43,294 bases of DNA, from contig NZ_BJXX01000127.1 in assembly GCF_007991215.1 (NCBI RefSeq), forward strand, positions 1 to 43,294, in the 5' to 3' direction. Every line of letters begins with the position of its first letter. Within the stretch, counting starts at the first letter, position 1. The DNA comes from Aneurinibacillus danicus (GTDB lineage: Bacteria; Bacillota; Bacilli; Aneurinibacillales; Aneurinibacillaceae). The notes under the pieces were generated by a model. It worked only from the letters and a program-made list of their open reading frames with translations, did not search any database and was not told the DNA's origin. The position numbers and the translations under genes are program-made. Positions 34,437-43,056 of this stretch are shown here, in pieces.

Positions 34437-36560
34437 TAGTAAGCGCAATCCATTTAAGGTTACAATTAATGTAGCTCCCATATCAGCAAAGATTGCAATC
34501 CAGAGCGTTAACCAGCCAGGAACGACAAGCAATAAAGCGATAAGCTTGATTGCTAAAGAAAATGTAATGTTTTGCTTAATGATTTGTAGTGCTTTTCTAC
34601 TCAGCTTAATCGTGAACGGAAGCTTTTCTAAATCATCAGCCATTAATGCAATATCAGCCGTTTCTAGAGCAGTGTCTGTACCGGCACCACCCATGGCGAT
34701 CCCCACAGTTGCAGTAGCGAGCGCTGGTGCATCATTCACTCCATCTCCTACCATTCCTACACGTTGGCCGGACTTCTTGAGTTGCTTAATAGCTTCCAGC
34801 TTGTCTTGAGGTAGCAGTTCACCTTTTATATCAGTGATGCCTACTTTTTCTCCAATGGCATGAGCCGTAGCTTTATTGTCACCTGTCAACATGATGGTTT
34901 TTTTAATGCCTATTGCATGAAGTTTTTGAATGACATCTTTGCTGGTTTCACGAACTTCATCAGCTACAGCAATCAGAGCCAGTGCTTGTTCACTTGTACC
35001 AAGAATCATCACGGTTTTACCTTCATGCTGAAGTTTCTCAATTTGTGATTGAATACCCTTCATTCTGCCAATGGACAAGAGCTCCTCAAATAAGCGAGGA
35101 CTCCCGATGTAATATTCGCTGCTGTTTACGGTTGCTTTTACCCCTTTACCAGTAATCGAGGAGAAATCTTCTACGTCAGGCAAAGAAAGCTCTTCCTCTT
35201 CTGCTTTCCGTACGATAGCAGAGGCTAAAGGATGCTGGGAGCCCTTTTCTAATGTTGCTGCAATAGATAAGCATTCGTCGGCTGAGTGGCTTTGCAGAGG
35301 AATTAAATCGGTTACCACAGGAACCCCACGAGTCAGTGTGCCTGTCTTGTCAAAAGCGATAGCAGATAAAGAACCTGCTTCCTCCAGATGGATACCACCT
35401 TTGATGAGCACACCGTTACGGGCTGCATTCCCGATTGCCGTAACAATGGCAACTGGCGTGGAGACAACTAACGCACACGGACAACCAACAACCAGAATCG
35501 CCAATCCTTCGTATACCCATGCGTTCCAATCTCCTCCAAAGAAGAGAGGTGGAATAACAGCAACACCCAGTGCTAATAACATAATCATCGGTGTATAGTA
35601 TTTGGCAAATCGGTCTACAAACGCTTGTGAAGGTGCTCGTTCAGCCTGTGCTTCTTCTACAAGGTGGATAATTTTTGCGATCGTAGTATCTTCGACTGTT
35701 TTTGTTACTTTAACTTCCAGTAGTCCTTCTTCATTCAGTGTTCCGGCAAACACTTCATCTCCCACCGATTTTGTCACAGGAATGGATTCTCCAGTAATCG
35801 CAGCCTGATTGATGGAAGATGTACCTTTAACAATTTCGCCGTCCATAGCCAGCTTTTGTCCGGGTTTTACAATCATAATATCCCCGATTTGAATGTCCTC
35901 AACCGGAATTTGTATGTCTTGCCCGTTTTTTCGTACTGTCGCTTCTTTGGGCGCGATGTCCATCAGTGAGCTAATCGATTGACGTGCCTTTTCCATAGAG
36001 TATCTCTCCAGCGCTTCACTGATAGCAAAGAGGAACACAACGGTCGCTCCTTCTCCCCACTCACCGATGGTGGCTGCGCCAATAATAGCGACAGTCATAA
36101 GAGTATTCATATCAAAACGTAGCACGGCGAGATTTTTAAATCCCTTTAGGAAAAGAGAAAATCCTCCAATGAGAATAGAAGCAGCATATAACGAAACGGG
36201 GAGCCAGTGCTCTTCGCCATACTGATCACGAATAAGCCAAGCGACCAATAATAACACAGCGGAAATCACTGTACGGATATTCGTCGTTTTTTTCCAAAAA
36301 GACTCTTTTTCAACAACGATCCGTTGCTTTTCGGGGAACAGCCGTAGATTTTCGAACGCACCGGCTTTTTCTAACTCTTCGATCGTTGCCTCGCCTTCAA
36401 CAGAAATTTTAGATGCGCCAAAATTCACTTTTGCATCTTTAACACCAGGCAACGCTTTTACATTTTGTTCAAATTGAGCAGCGCAGTTCGTACAGGTAAA
36501 TCCCTGCACGCGATAGACGCTTTTTTTCTCAAGCTGTTGTGTATTTTCACTTGTTTTCAT
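34422..36560 (-). CDS. cadA: Cadmium/zinc (lead)-exporting P1B-type ATPase
   Basis: 712 residues. One N-terminal heavy-metal-associated domain has the metal-binding GFTCTNC (C23, C26). The actuator motif TGES is at 257-260, the membrane metal site CPC at 360-362, the phosphorylated aspartate in DKTGT at 404-408, and the ATP-site [10 protein letters not shown] near 610. About eight membrane segments. The CPC motif with this HMA type matches the Cd2+/Zn2+/Pb2+ group, not copper pumps. The start codon overlaps the cadC stop in ATGA, so the two are translationally coupled. Confidence 0.95.
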   Translation of the reverse strand: MKTSENTQQLEKKSVYRVQGFTCTNCAAQFEQNVKALPGVKDAKVNFGASKISVEGEATIEELEKAGAFENLRLFPEKQRIVVEKESFWKKTTNIRTVISAVLLLVAWLIRDQYGEEHWLPVSLYAASILIGGFSLFLKGFKNLAVLRFDMNTLMTVAIIGAATIGEWGEGATVVFLFAISEALERYSMEKARQSISSLMDIAPKEATVRKNGQDIQIPVEDIQIGDIMIVKPGQKLAMDGEIVKGTSSINQAAITGESIPVTKSVGDEVFAGTLNEEGLLEVKVTKTVEDTTIAKIIHLVEEAQAERAPSQAFVDRFAKYYTPMIMLLALGVAVIPPLFFGGDWNAWVYEGLAILVVGCPCALVVSTPVAIVTAIGNAARNGVLIKGGIHLEEAGSLSAIAFDKTGTLTRGVPVVTDLIPLQSHSADECLSIAATLEKGSQHPLASAIVRKAEEEELSLPDVEDFSSITGKGVKATVNSSEYYIGSPRLFEELLSIGRMKGIQSQIEKLQHEGKTVMILGTSEQALALIAVADEVRETSKDVIQKLHAIGIKKTIMLTGDNKATAHAIGEKVGITDIKGELLPQDKLEAIKQLKKSGQRVGMVGDGVNDAPALATATVGIAMGGAGTDTALETADIALMADDLEKLPFTIKLSRKALQIIKQNITFSLAIKLIALLLVVPGWLTLWIAIFADMGATLIVTLNGLRLLRVRD

Positions 36561-36931
36561 TGCCTGGCAACCTCTTTTCGTTGAGCAAAAGCAAGCGTAA
36601 TTAATTGTTTAAGATGTTCATCATGTAGCGAATAAAACACTAACTTCCCTTCTTTCCGGTACTTCGCCAGTCCCATATTCCGAAGCAAACGGAGATGATG
36701 GGATGCCGTGGCTGTAGAAGAGCCGATAATGTTAGCAATATCACAAACACATAGCTCCTCTTCTTCACATAACGCATATGCGACTTTTAGCCTTGTATCG
36801 TCAGCCAATGCCTTAAACACTTTGACAATAGTTAACGTATCGTGTTCCTCGATGCTTTGCTTTACACGATTCACCTTCTCTTCGTCAAAACAATAAATCT
36901 CACAGCTATCTATTTTTTTTAGTTTCTCCAT
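36557..36931 (-). CDS. cadC: Metal-sensing ArsR/SmtB-family repressor CadC
   Basis: 124 residues, the usual CadC length. N-terminal cysteines C10 and C14 (SCEIYCFD) and the ELCVCD motif in helix alpha-3 (C61, C63) reproduce the four-cysteine Cd/Pb/Bi site of plasmid pI258 CadC (C7, C11, C58, C60) with a constant offset of 3. The winged helix contains [20 protein letters not shown]. It represses the cad operon until metal binds. First gene of the operon, downstream of a promoter overlapped by a matching operator. Confidence 0.95.
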   Translation of the reverse strand: MEKLKKIDSCEIYCFDEEKVNRVKQSIEEHDTLTIVKVFKALADDTRLKVAYALCEEEELCVCDIANIIGSSTATASHHLRLLRNMGLAKYRKEGKLVFYSLHDEHLKQLITLAFAQRKEVARQ

Positions 36932-36972
36932 TTTTCACCTCATATTAACAATAAAATAATTGTTTGAATGTT

Positions 36973-37013
36973 ATTGTATACCTTATAATAAAAACAGTCA
37001 AATGAATATTTGA
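36973..37013 (-). promoter_or_regulatory. cadCA promoter with overlapping CadC operator
   Basis: On the minus strand TTGACT (36996-37001), a 17-base spacer and TACAAT (36973-36978) form a sigma-A promoter. The palindrome TCAAAT-N4-ATTTGA (36998-37013) overlaps the -35 element, matching the known cad operator pattern, so repressor binding would exclude polymerase. Confidence 0.85.
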
Positions 37014-37689
37014 ATAATGGGGTGAAGGAATGGATAGTCAATTGAACAAACTTATGTGGGAACGGGAGCCGACCTATTGTTTTTTACCCCCCAAAACGCT
37101 CATTTAGAAGAAGGTCACCTATCAAGTAGCCAGCAACGGGAAAACCGAATTTCCCGTTGCGACATTTCCCATCGGTCAACAGACAACGCCAAGTTGCACT
37201 CGGATACGATGTCAGTAACAATTAGTTGGTCAGATCTCGGAGCAACCCTTTATTTTTTCTAGTAGAAAACTTAAAATATCCCTTCTGTTTTCTTCCATTC
37301 TTATCACGGGTAACAACCTATACAGGACCTAACTTACGAGAAATTTTCCGTACAATTGTCCATTTATTTGCAGACATTGCATTCTGTCCTTTTTCACTTT
37401 TCTTCTATTTATATAACGTGCCTTATCGGACGTTAAGCATCAAGTTGTATGCTTTGTACATCAACGATGTAAGCACCCTGCATGAACGTTTTTCTGTGAA
37501 AATCATGAGAAAAGAAAGAGGAGAAGAGGAAAAAAGATCCAAGGGAGGAAAAAGGCCGTCGCCTTTTTCCACATTGAAATCATTATCTTTCTCTTCTCTC
37601 TTTTCCTTCGTACCGAAAAAGTCAGCTGGCCTTCCCTCAATTTTCATGTCGGGGTTACGGCTAAAATACCATGGTCGTTTTCTGATTAA
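37014..37689. other. Gene-free region with two hairpins
   Basis: About 675 bases. AACGGGAAA and TTTCCCGTT (37135-37159) form a 9-bp hairpin. AAAAAGGC and GCCTTTTT (37549-37568, extended by GG/CC) look like a bidirectional intrinsic terminator, possibly ending the 37690-37944 transcript. A 25-codon open stretch at 37030 after AAGGA reads MDSQLNKLMWEREPTYCF and then stops; it may be a gene remnant. Longer open frames on both strands here have no translation signals or recognisable sequence. Confidence 0.45.
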
Positions 37690-37944
37690 CTAAAATCCAC
37701 CTTCATAAGGAGTAAAAGGTATTTGAAGCCTATTCTCAACTACACGCAGACGTTGATTTAACCGATTTAGCCTTCTTGTATGGCGTTCCACCGTATTTTG
37801 CAGCTGATTTACTTGCGCGGTTAGTTGATTTACACGCCTTTCAAGTTGATTAACTCTTCCCAATAGTTGTGGTTGTCTATCGAAGTCAGGGTAAACGAAA
37901 TAATCATAGTGTTGCACATAATTTGGATCATAATACCCGTACAT
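37690..37944 (-). CDS. Small coiled-coil protein, possibly spore-associated
   Basis: 84 residues. The first 27 are Tyr/Asp/Pro-rich ([20 protein letters not shown]), then residues 28-75 form regular heptads of leucine and valine with repeated VNQL units ([20 protein letters not shown]), a coiled coil that should oligomerise. AAAGGAGG precedes the ATG. Tyr-rich small coiled-coil proteins occur in Bacillales spore coats, so that is a guess; the upstream CATAATCTA resembles a sigma-K -10 element but its -35 is unclear. An 8-bp inverted repeat (ATAGGCTT/AAGCCTAT, 38003-38031) lies in the promoter region. Confidence 0.75.
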   Translation of the reverse strand: MYGYYDPNYVQHYDYFVYPDFDRQPQLLGRVNQLERRVNQLTAQVNQLQNTVERHTRRLNRLNQRLRVVENRLQIPFTPYEGGF

Positions 37945-38230
37945 CGAGTATACCTCCTTTATATTTTAAGTGTTAGCACTTCATCATAGATTATGTTTAT
38001 ATATAGGCTTATGACATAGACAAAAGCCTATTCTGAAATAACTTTATTTTATCATCTGCTGGTGCTGTGTTAGCGACATGAATGTCTATATAGTATTCCA
38101 ATCTAACATGCGACGATGAGATGTGCAGCAGTCCCTTGTTTGATACAATCAGACGGCCATATGCAACTATCGCAATTCTCTTACGAATAAAACTCGATCT
38201 TGTTCTATCTCTTTAGCCCCCTAGAGAAGT

Positions 38231-38519
38231 TGGACACTAAGGGTGTATTTTGATTACACTTATAGTGACAGAGGGGGAAGACATCAATGACAAGAAGAAA
38301 GTATTCGATTGATTTCAAAAAACAAGTGGTGAAAGAAGCGAAAGAGACCGGTAATTTAGCAGCCGTTGCCCGCCGTTATGAGTTATCTGCTAACATGGTG
38401 GGGCGCTGGAAGCGAGAGTTCGAGAGCGGAAAACATGGAGAAATTGATTTCTCTATGGTTCCGGTCCTTGATGCCGAAGAAGTTATGAAAGAAAACGAGC
38501 AACTTAAACGGTTACTTAG
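38231..38519 (+). mobile_element. IS3-family element remnant: left end and orfA fragment
   Basis: From an apparent left end (TGGACACTAAGGG) the orfA starts with an ATG at 38287 after GAGGGGGAAGAC. About 78 codons of a helix-turn-helix orfA protein follow (KYSIDFKKQVVKEAKETGN, VARRYELSANMVGRWKREFE, ENEQLKRLLR). OrfA normally runs about 15-20 residues further and is followed by orfB with the DDE domain; both are absent. The frame is cut by the IS200/IS605-like end at 38520, giving a fused tail and a stop at 38535. Confidence 0.8.
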
Positions 38520-38562
38520 AAGCCCCCACCTCTAAGCGAAGCGTAGGTGGCGGGTAGTTCAC
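38520..38562 (+). mobile_element. IS200/IS605-like right-end hairpin
   Basis: CCCCCACCT and AGGTGG-C-GGG form an imperfect hairpin around TCTAAGCGAAGCGT, followed by TAGTTCAC. This shape and the final TAGTTCAC are what I know from right ends of IS200/IS605-type elements in Bacillales. No tnpA or tnpB is attached, so only the end survives. It lies 3 bases from the ssuA stop codon. Confidence 0.55.
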
Positions 38563-38565
38563 AAA

Positions 38566-39594
38566 CTAATTTGTTTTATCCGGAAGTGCTTGCTCTAAGG
38601 GGGCGACTGCAATCTTATCATTGATATTAAACTTTTCCTTTATCAATCCATTTTTCTGGGTCCATTCCAGGATATCCTGCAAATGCTTTATATCATCCTG
38701 GTTAAATGTAATATCAAATACCCAATCTCTTTTCACCTCTTCCTGCACCTTATCCGCAGGTAACTTTAACTCTTTAAATGCTAAATCAGCTGCTTCATCA
38801 GGATGTTCTTTAATATATGGATTCGCTTCGTTTAAAGCCTTTAAGATTTTGCTGATGGTCTCTGGATTTTTTTGCACAAAATCCCCGCTTGCTACTACAT
38901 AGCCTCTCATAATGAAGTCAATATTGTTAAGATCAGCTAAAAATTTAGCTCCTGCCACATTTTTGGCCTTATCAAGAAAAGGTCCGTCAAACCATGCCCC
39001 GTCAATTTCACCTTTTTCAAATGCGGTGTATATTTCCGCTGTAGAAGTCAGCGGTTCAATCGTTATATCCGTTTTCTTTATATTATATTTTTCAAGATAT
39101 CTCGCCCATATATATTCAACCACTGTACCACTCTGTACTCCTACACGTTTTCCCTTCAAATCTTCAGGTTTATTGATGTTTCCTTTAACGAGAAGTTGTC
39201 GTCGATTTGAATTGGGGATAGCAAAACGTGAAACAATTTTCAAATCCCCCTTCCCTACTCGAGTCAAAGCTGCATAATCCATAGCAATTCCAATATCGGC
39301 CTGATTTGTAATAACAGTATTTAATGTATCAATCCCAAAAGAATAGGTAGCGAATTCCGCATCAACACCGTATTTTTTAAATAGGCCTTTATCCCCTGCT
39401 AAACGAAAGGGGAGCGAAAACACCCCGGAATCTAAAGCGATGGATACCTTTTGCCTTTCACCTGATGACGATTCTTTATCTGATGCCGCCTCCTTATCTG
39501 ATGTTAATTGGCTGCATCCACTTAGAACAATGGCAAGCAATAGTATTGACCATAAAAAAATTGCTATTTTAAAAGAATATACTTTTGATCTCAT
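38566..39594 (-). CDS. ssuA: ABC transporter substrate-binding lipoprotein for aliphatic sulfonates (or related)
   Basis: 342 residues. A signal peptide ends in the lipobox LSGC (Cys about 27). The mature part begins with a Ser/Lys/Glu-rich linker and then the NMT1/SsuA-type fold (LPFRLAGDKGLFKKYGVDAE, NQADIGIAMDY, GVQSGTVVEYIW, FEKGEIDGAWFDGP). The protein captures the substrate outside the membrane and delivers it to SsuC. Neighbouring TauD-type dioxygenase and sulfur genes argue for sulfonates such as taurine, but NMT1-like binders also serve other small compounds. Last gene of ssuBCA; AAAGGAATAAGAGG precedes its ATG. Confidence 0.85.
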   Translation of the reverse strand: MRSKVYSFKIAIFLWSILLLAIVLSGCSQLTSDKEAASDKESSSGERQKVSIALDSGVFSLPFRLAGDKGLFKKYGVDAEFATYSFGIDTLNTVITNQADIGIAMDYAALTRVGKGDLKIVSRFAIPNSNRRQLLVKGNINKPEDLKGKRVGVQSGTVVEYIWARYLEKYNIKKTDITIEPLTSTAEIYTAFEKGEIDGAWFDGPFLDKAKNVAGAKFLADLNNIDFIMRGYVVASGDFVQKNPETISKILKALNEANPYIKEHPDEAADLAFKELKLPADKVQEEVKRDWVFDITFNQDDIKHLQDILEWTQKNGLIKEKFNINDKIAVAPLEQALPDKTN

Positions 39595-39608
39595 CCTCTT
39601 ATTCCTTT

Positions 39609-40430
39609 CTATTGAGCTTGTTGGAGCATGCTTCTTTGTGTACTATCCGCTTTTTTCACGCCGTATTTTTTTAACAGGAGACTCCCTGCATTTGTTAACA
39701 CTTTATCCATAAAAAAGCCCATTAACCCAAGGGTTATCAATCCAACAAAAATCCAATCCGTTTTAAGATAAAGCCTGGAGGTCCAAATCAAGTATCCAAT
39801 TCCTTCTTTCGCTGCTAACATTTCCGCACCAACAATCGCCATAAAGGAATTTCCCATAGCTAATCGTATACCATTAAATATATAAGGCACCGTCGCCGGG
39901 ATAATCACATGCCATATTATTTGTCCCTCTGTTGCCCCCATGGACCTGGAAGCCCGAAATTTATTTTCATCAATTGCAAGCACGCCCGCCATTGTATTCA
40001 GTGTTACTACAAAGAGAGTTGTATACGTGATAAGAGCAATTTTAGATTGCTCCCCTATCCCCAACCACAGGATGAACAAAGTGACAAATACAAGCGCAGG
40101 AATAAATCTGAAGAAATTAACAAATGGTTCTAGCAACAAGCGAACACGTCGAACTTTCCCCATCAATAAACCTATTGGAATCCCAATCAAACTGCCAAGG
40201 GTCCAACCTGTGAGAATACGTCCATAACTAATCAAAGTATACTGCTGCAAAGTTCCATCCCTTATTAATTCAATGGCTCCTTGAAGGGTTTGCCAGGGTC
40301 CAGGAAAAAATTCTGGTTTTGAAAACAAAGAGATGATTTGCCAGATGATTAGTACTAAGAACCAGCTCAACAAGCCGAACTTTACAGCTTCAAGGTTCAC
40401 TCTGCTCTGCTTCTTTACGAATTTACGCAA
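39609..40430 (-). CDS. ssuC: ABC transporter permease (SsuC/TauC type)
   Basis: 273 residues with about six membrane segments. The BPD_transp_1 fold has the cytoplasmic coupling loop EAA-type sequence ASRSMGATEGQIIWHVIIPATVP at about 160-182, which contacts SsuB. The start is a TTG at 40430 with GGAGGAGGAGAAGC just upstream. It lies 14 bases before ssuA and 43 bases after ssuB. It forms the channel of the sulfonate importer. Confidence 0.87.
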   Translation of the reverse strand: MRKFVKKQSRVNLEAVKFGLLSWFLVLIIWQIISLFSKPEFFPGPWQTLQGAIELIRDGTLQQYTLISYGRILTGWTLGSLIGIPIGLLMGKVRRVRLLLEPFVNFFRFIPALVFVTLFILWLGIGEQSKIALITYTTLFVVTLNTMAGVLAIDENKFRASRSMGATEGQIIWHVIIPATVPYIFNGIRLAMGNSFMAIVGAEMLAAKEGIGYLIWTSRLYLKTDWIFVGLITLGLMGFFMDKVLTNAGSLLLKKYGVKKADSTQRSMLQQAQ

Positions 40431-40473
40431 GCTTCTCCTCCTCCTTCCGGATTTCCGTAATTTTATTCAAAAC

Positions 40474-41268
40474 CTAGAAATTAACTACATTCTCTGCCAT
40501 TCCATTACCTTCAAAATGTGATTGTACCTTTCTATAAATGTCATTGAAGCTTGGCGCTGTGATATCACGGGGATAAGGCAACGTAATGTCATAGATTGCC
40601 TCAATAAAAGAACCGGGGCCTTTCGACATAATCCCTATTCTTTGTCCTAAAAGTATAGCTTCTTGAATATCATGGGTAACAAAAATAATGGTTTTCTTTG
40701 TATGCGTCCAAATCCTAATCAGTTCCTGTTGAATGGTCCGTCTTGTTTGCGCGTCTAAAGCTCCAAAAGGTTCATCCATCAATAAGATTTCCGGGTCATT
40801 TGCCAAAACCCTCGCCAGTTGAACCCGCTGTTTCATACCACCGGAAAGCTCTTCCGGTAATTTCTTTTCATGATCGCTTAACCCAACTAAGCGTAAGTAT
40901 TTATCCGATATCGAGTTTCGCTCGACTTTACTAACCTTTTGCATTTTCAAACCAAATTCTACATTTTCCCTTACATTTAACCAGGGAAATAACGCTGCAT
41001 CAGGCTGTTGAAACACCATCGCTCTTTCTTTTCCAGGACCTCTTACTTCTTTATTTTGTATAAAGAAATCGCCGCCTGACTTACTAATAAATCCCGCTAT
41101 AATGTTTAATAATGTAGATTTACCGCAGCCGCTCGGTCCAAGCAATATGAAGAATTCACCACGTGGAATCTCAAGATTAATTTCTTGAATGACATTTTCA
41201 TTTGCCTTTCCATCATAGCTTTTAAAAAGATCTTTTATCACTATTGAATTTTTTTGTACTTTGCTCAT
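40474..41268 (-). CDS. ssuB: ABC transporter ATP-binding protein (SsuB/TauB type)
   Basis: 264 residues. Walker A GPSGCGKST at 44-52, Q-loop VFQQPDAALFPW, ABC signature LSGGMKQRVQLARVLA, Walker B EILLMDEPFGALD and the switch histidine in IIFVTHDIQEA are all intact. It drives uptake of the SsuA-bound sulfonate. It is first in the operon, with AAGAGGTG before its ATG, and lies behind a 187-base leader containing an intrinsic terminator. Confidence 0.9.
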   Translation of the reverse strand: MSKVQKNSIVIKDLFKSYDGKANENVIQEINLEIPRGEFFILLGPSGCGKSTLLNIIAGFISKSGGDFFIQNKEVRGPGKERAMVFQQPDAALFPWLNVRENVEFGLKMQKVSKVERNSISDKYLRLVGLSDHEKKLPEELSGGMKQRVQLARVLANDPEILLMDEPFGALDAQTRRTIQQELIRIWTHTKKTIIFVTHDIQEAILLGQRIGIMSKGPGSFIEAIYDITLPYPRDITAPSFNDIYRKVQSHFEGNGMAENVVNF

Positions 41269-41285
41269 GTATAATCACCTCTTTT

Positions 41286-41334
41286 TGATAAAAATTAAAA
41301 GGCCGTATTCTCCAAATGTAGAAGAATACGACCT
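41286..41334 (-). terminator. Leader (attenuation) terminator upstream of ssuB
   Basis: On the minus strand AGGTCGTATTCT pairs with AGAATACGGCCT (12 bp including one T-G wobble) around an 11-base loop, followed by TTTTAATTTTT. It lies inside the ssuBCA leader, 18 bases before the ssuB start, where a terminator only makes sense as a conditional element. Its 5' arm overlaps the hairpin at 41330-41352. Confidence 0.75.
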
Positions 41335-41352
41335 CTAGTCGACTAGTCGGTC
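41330..41352 (-). promoter_or_regulatory. Candidate antiterminator hairpin of the ssuBCA leader
   Basis: On the minus strand outer arms GACC/GGTC and inner arms CTAG/CTAG, with GA opposite A between them and a TCGA tetraloop, fold into a compact hairpin. GGTC is also the start of the terminator's 5' arm, so the two structures exclude each other. A relative of this hairpin occurs in the tauD leader on the other strand (41626-41646). The same DNA contains the palindrome CGACTAGTCG, so a DNA-binding repressor site remains possible. Confidence 0.5.
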
Positions 41353-41461
41353 ATTTAGCCAGATACCTTTATACCGTATGGGCTCATCAACCAAAGTACT
41401 ATAGTCACCGGCATGCACCAAACTACTATGATAATAATTCCTATAAGGTTAATTTGAATAA

Positions 41462-41490
41462 ATAATATCGAACTGAATATACACTGTCAA
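41462..41490 (-). promoter_or_regulatory. Sigma-A promoter of ssuBCA
   Basis: On the minus strand TTGACA (41485-41490), 17 bases and TATTAT (41462-41467). Transcription should begin near 41455, giving a leader of about 187 bases. Confidence 0.8.
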
Positions 41491-41545
41491 GATGTTTTTT
41501 ACTCTGAATTTGAGCGTTATATTAAAAATTATTCTGATAGTTCTC

Positions 41546-41574
41546 TTGACAACAAATTATACTAAGTATAATAT
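41546..41574 (+). promoter_or_regulatory. Sigma-A promoter of tauD
   Basis: TTGACA (41546-41551), 17 bases and TAATAT (41569-41574); a TATAAT two bases earlier gives 15-base spacing. Transcription would begin near 41581, so the tauD leader is about 260 bases long. Confidence 0.75.
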
Positions 41575-41625
41575 CTTTGTAACCCGATAAATTTACATTG
41601 TTTAATTACATGACAAAAGGCGATT

Positions 41626-41646
41626 GCCGACCAGTCATCTGGAGGC
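41626..41646 (+). promoter_or_regulatory. Candidate antiterminator hairpin of the tauD leader
   Basis: Outer arms GCC/GGC and inner arms CCAG/CTGG, with GA opposite A between them and a TCAT tetraloop. Compared with the ssuB leader, one T-A pair of the inner stem is C-G here and one A-T pair of the outer stem is G-C, so pairing is kept while bases change. Its 3' half (CTGGAGGC) overlaps the 5' arm of the following terminator. A second small hairpin, GGC-GATT-GCC (41619-41628), would compete for the same GCC. Confidence 0.5.
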
Positions 41647-41687
41647 CAGAACACCGTGCAAGCGGTTGTGCTGGCCTCCTCTTGTTT
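41641..41687 (+). terminator. Leader (attenuation) terminator upstream of tauD
   Basis: GGAGGCCAG (41641-41649) and CTGGCCTCC (41671-41679) form a 9-bp perfect stem, with more pairing inside the loop (ACACCG with CGGTTGT), followed by TCTTGTTT. It lies 150 bases before tauD and well after its promoter. Between it and the gene are a start-stop (ATGTAA at 41721) behind AAAGGAGG and a possible 11-residue GTG frame (41738-41773). Confidence 0.75.
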
Positions 41688-41839
41688 ATCCGCAAAATCT
41701 TTCAATTATAAAGGAGGCTGATGTAAACGAGGAACAAGTGTATTTCTTGAAAGTAAAAGGCCGATTTTTGTAAGAATCTACTGCGTGGGCAGCATTAAAT
41801 CCCCAAAAAACGGGACAATCAATAGAGGGAGGTACTATT

Positions 41840-42778
41840 ATGAGCGTAGTTGATAAAAACATTATCACCAATACAAATGTGGAAATACAACCCGTAGCGG
41901 GCCGGATCGGTGCCGAGATACGAGGAATTCATCTTTCTCCGGATCTTGATGCTCAAACAGTGAACATAATCCGACAGGCATTACTGAAATATAAAGTAAT
42001 TTTCTTCCGTGGGCAGCACCATATTGATGACGCGAGCCAGGAAGCGCTGGCACAGTTGTTAGGTAACCCGGTTGCACATCCAACAGTACCAACGAGAGAA
42101 AAAACAAGCTATATACATGAACTTGACTCCACTCATGGAGGAGGACGAGCCAACTCCTGGCATACTGATGTAACTTTTGTGGATGCATATCCAAAAGCAT
42201 CCATTCTCCGCGCAGTTGTTGTTCCGCCTGCTGGCGGCGATACAGTATGGGCAAATACCGCAGCCGCATATCAAGACCTGCCTCCTGCTTTACGCGATCT
42301 CGCTGATAAACTCTGGGCACTGCACACGAATGAGTATGACTATGCAGGCCGGCATATAAAAGCTTCCCCGGAAGCCGTGCAGCATTACCGTGAAGTGTTT
42401 ACTTCCACTGTATATGAAACGGAACATCCGGTAGTCCAGGTACACCCGGAAACGGGCGAGCGCACATTGATACTCGGGCATTTCGTCAAGAAAATTCTGG
42501 GTGTACCATCGTCCGATTCCGCTCATATTATCTCAGTTTTACAAGATTATATCACTAGATTGGAGAATACTGTACGCTGGCGTTGGGCCGCTGGCGACAT
42601 CGCGATTTGGGATAATCGTGCAACACAGCACTATGCGATTAATGACTACGGGAATCAACACCGTATAGTACGCCGGGTCACAGTAACCGGTGATGTACCT
42701 GTTAGTATCGATGGCCGCCACAGTGTTACCCGTAAAGGCGGGGTGCCTAAACCGGAAGCTACCTCTGAATCAGCCTAA
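41840..42778 (+). CDS. tauD: TauD/TfdA-family Fe(II)/2-oxoglutarate-dependent dioxygenase
   Basis: 312 residues. The iron triad is visible: H108 and D110 in NSWHTDVTF and H264 in NRATQHYAIND; an arginine shortly after (HRIVRRV, about 275-279) should bind 2-oxoglutarate. Such enzymes hydroxylate the carbon next to sulfonate or sulfate groups so that sulfite (or sulfate) and an aldehyde are released; TauD uses taurine and AtsK alkyl sulfates. GGGAGG precedes the ATG. Divergence from ssuBCA and the presence of cysJI nearby to reduce sulfite support a sulfur-scavenging role. Whether the substrate is taurine, another sulfonate or a sulfate ester is open. Confidence 0.92.
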   Translation: MSVVDKNIITNTNVEIQPVAGRIGAEIRGIHLSPDLDAQTVNIIRQALLKYKVIFFRGQHHIDDASQEALAQLLGNPVAHPTVPTREKTSYIHELDSTHGGGRANSWHTDVTFVDAYPKASILRAVVVPPAGGDTVWANTAAAYQDLPPALRDLADKLWALHTNEYDYAGRHIKASPEAVQHYREVFTSTVYETEHPVVQVHPETGERTLILGHFVKKILGVPSSDSAHIISVLQDYITRLENTVRWRWAAGDIAIWDNRATQHYAINDYGNQHRIVRRVTVTGDVPVSIDGRHSVTRKGGVPKPEATSESA

Positions 42779-42797
42779 TATTCGTGTTAATTTATAG

Positions 42798-42845
42798 AAA
42801 GTCCCGCATCATACGAAAAACGTAAAGATGCGGGACTTTTCTTTA
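42798..42845 (+). terminator. Intrinsic terminator of tauD
   Basis: AAAGTCCCGCATC and GATGCGGGACTTT form a 13-bp stem followed by TTCTTT, 20 bases after the tauD stop. Confidence 0.92.
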
Positions 42846-42942
42846 CCTTTAATGATGAGGGAAAACCAAAAGTTTTGGTTAAGCTTACTCCTTCATTCAA
42901 TCCAATTTCACCTGCTAATTTCGTCTTTATTCCATACATAAC

Positions 42943-42985
42943 AAAAAAAGATCGCCTTAATTAGTTAAAAGCGATCTTTTTTCTT
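42943..42985 (-). terminator. Terminator of the metY transcript (bidirectional form)
   Basis: AAAGATCGC and GCGATCTTT form a 9-bp stem with T-runs on both sides. It is about 75 bases beyond the metY stop on the minus strand. Confidence 0.8.
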
Positions 42986-43056
42986 TTTCAAATTTTTTGT
43001 AGGTGAACAAACTTAGTTTTTAACAGTAGTTGCCTGTTCAAATCTTCCTTTTCTCT

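Noticed and set aside
37226-37693. Long plus-strand open frame after cadC
   Set aside because: No ribosome binding site and a low-complexity product rich in Phe, Ser and Lys. It runs through a terminator hairpin.
41337-41352. TetR-type operator (CGACTAGTCG palindrome)
   Set aside because: Not excluded, but the related copy in the tauD leader (CCGACCAGTCATCTGG) is not a DNA palindrome of the same form. Both copies overlap terminators, which favours an RNA structure.
41281-41460. S-box (SAM) or T-box leader upstream of ssuB
   Set aside because: The conserved S-box core sequences and the T-box AGGGTGGNACCGCG were looked for on both strands and are absent.
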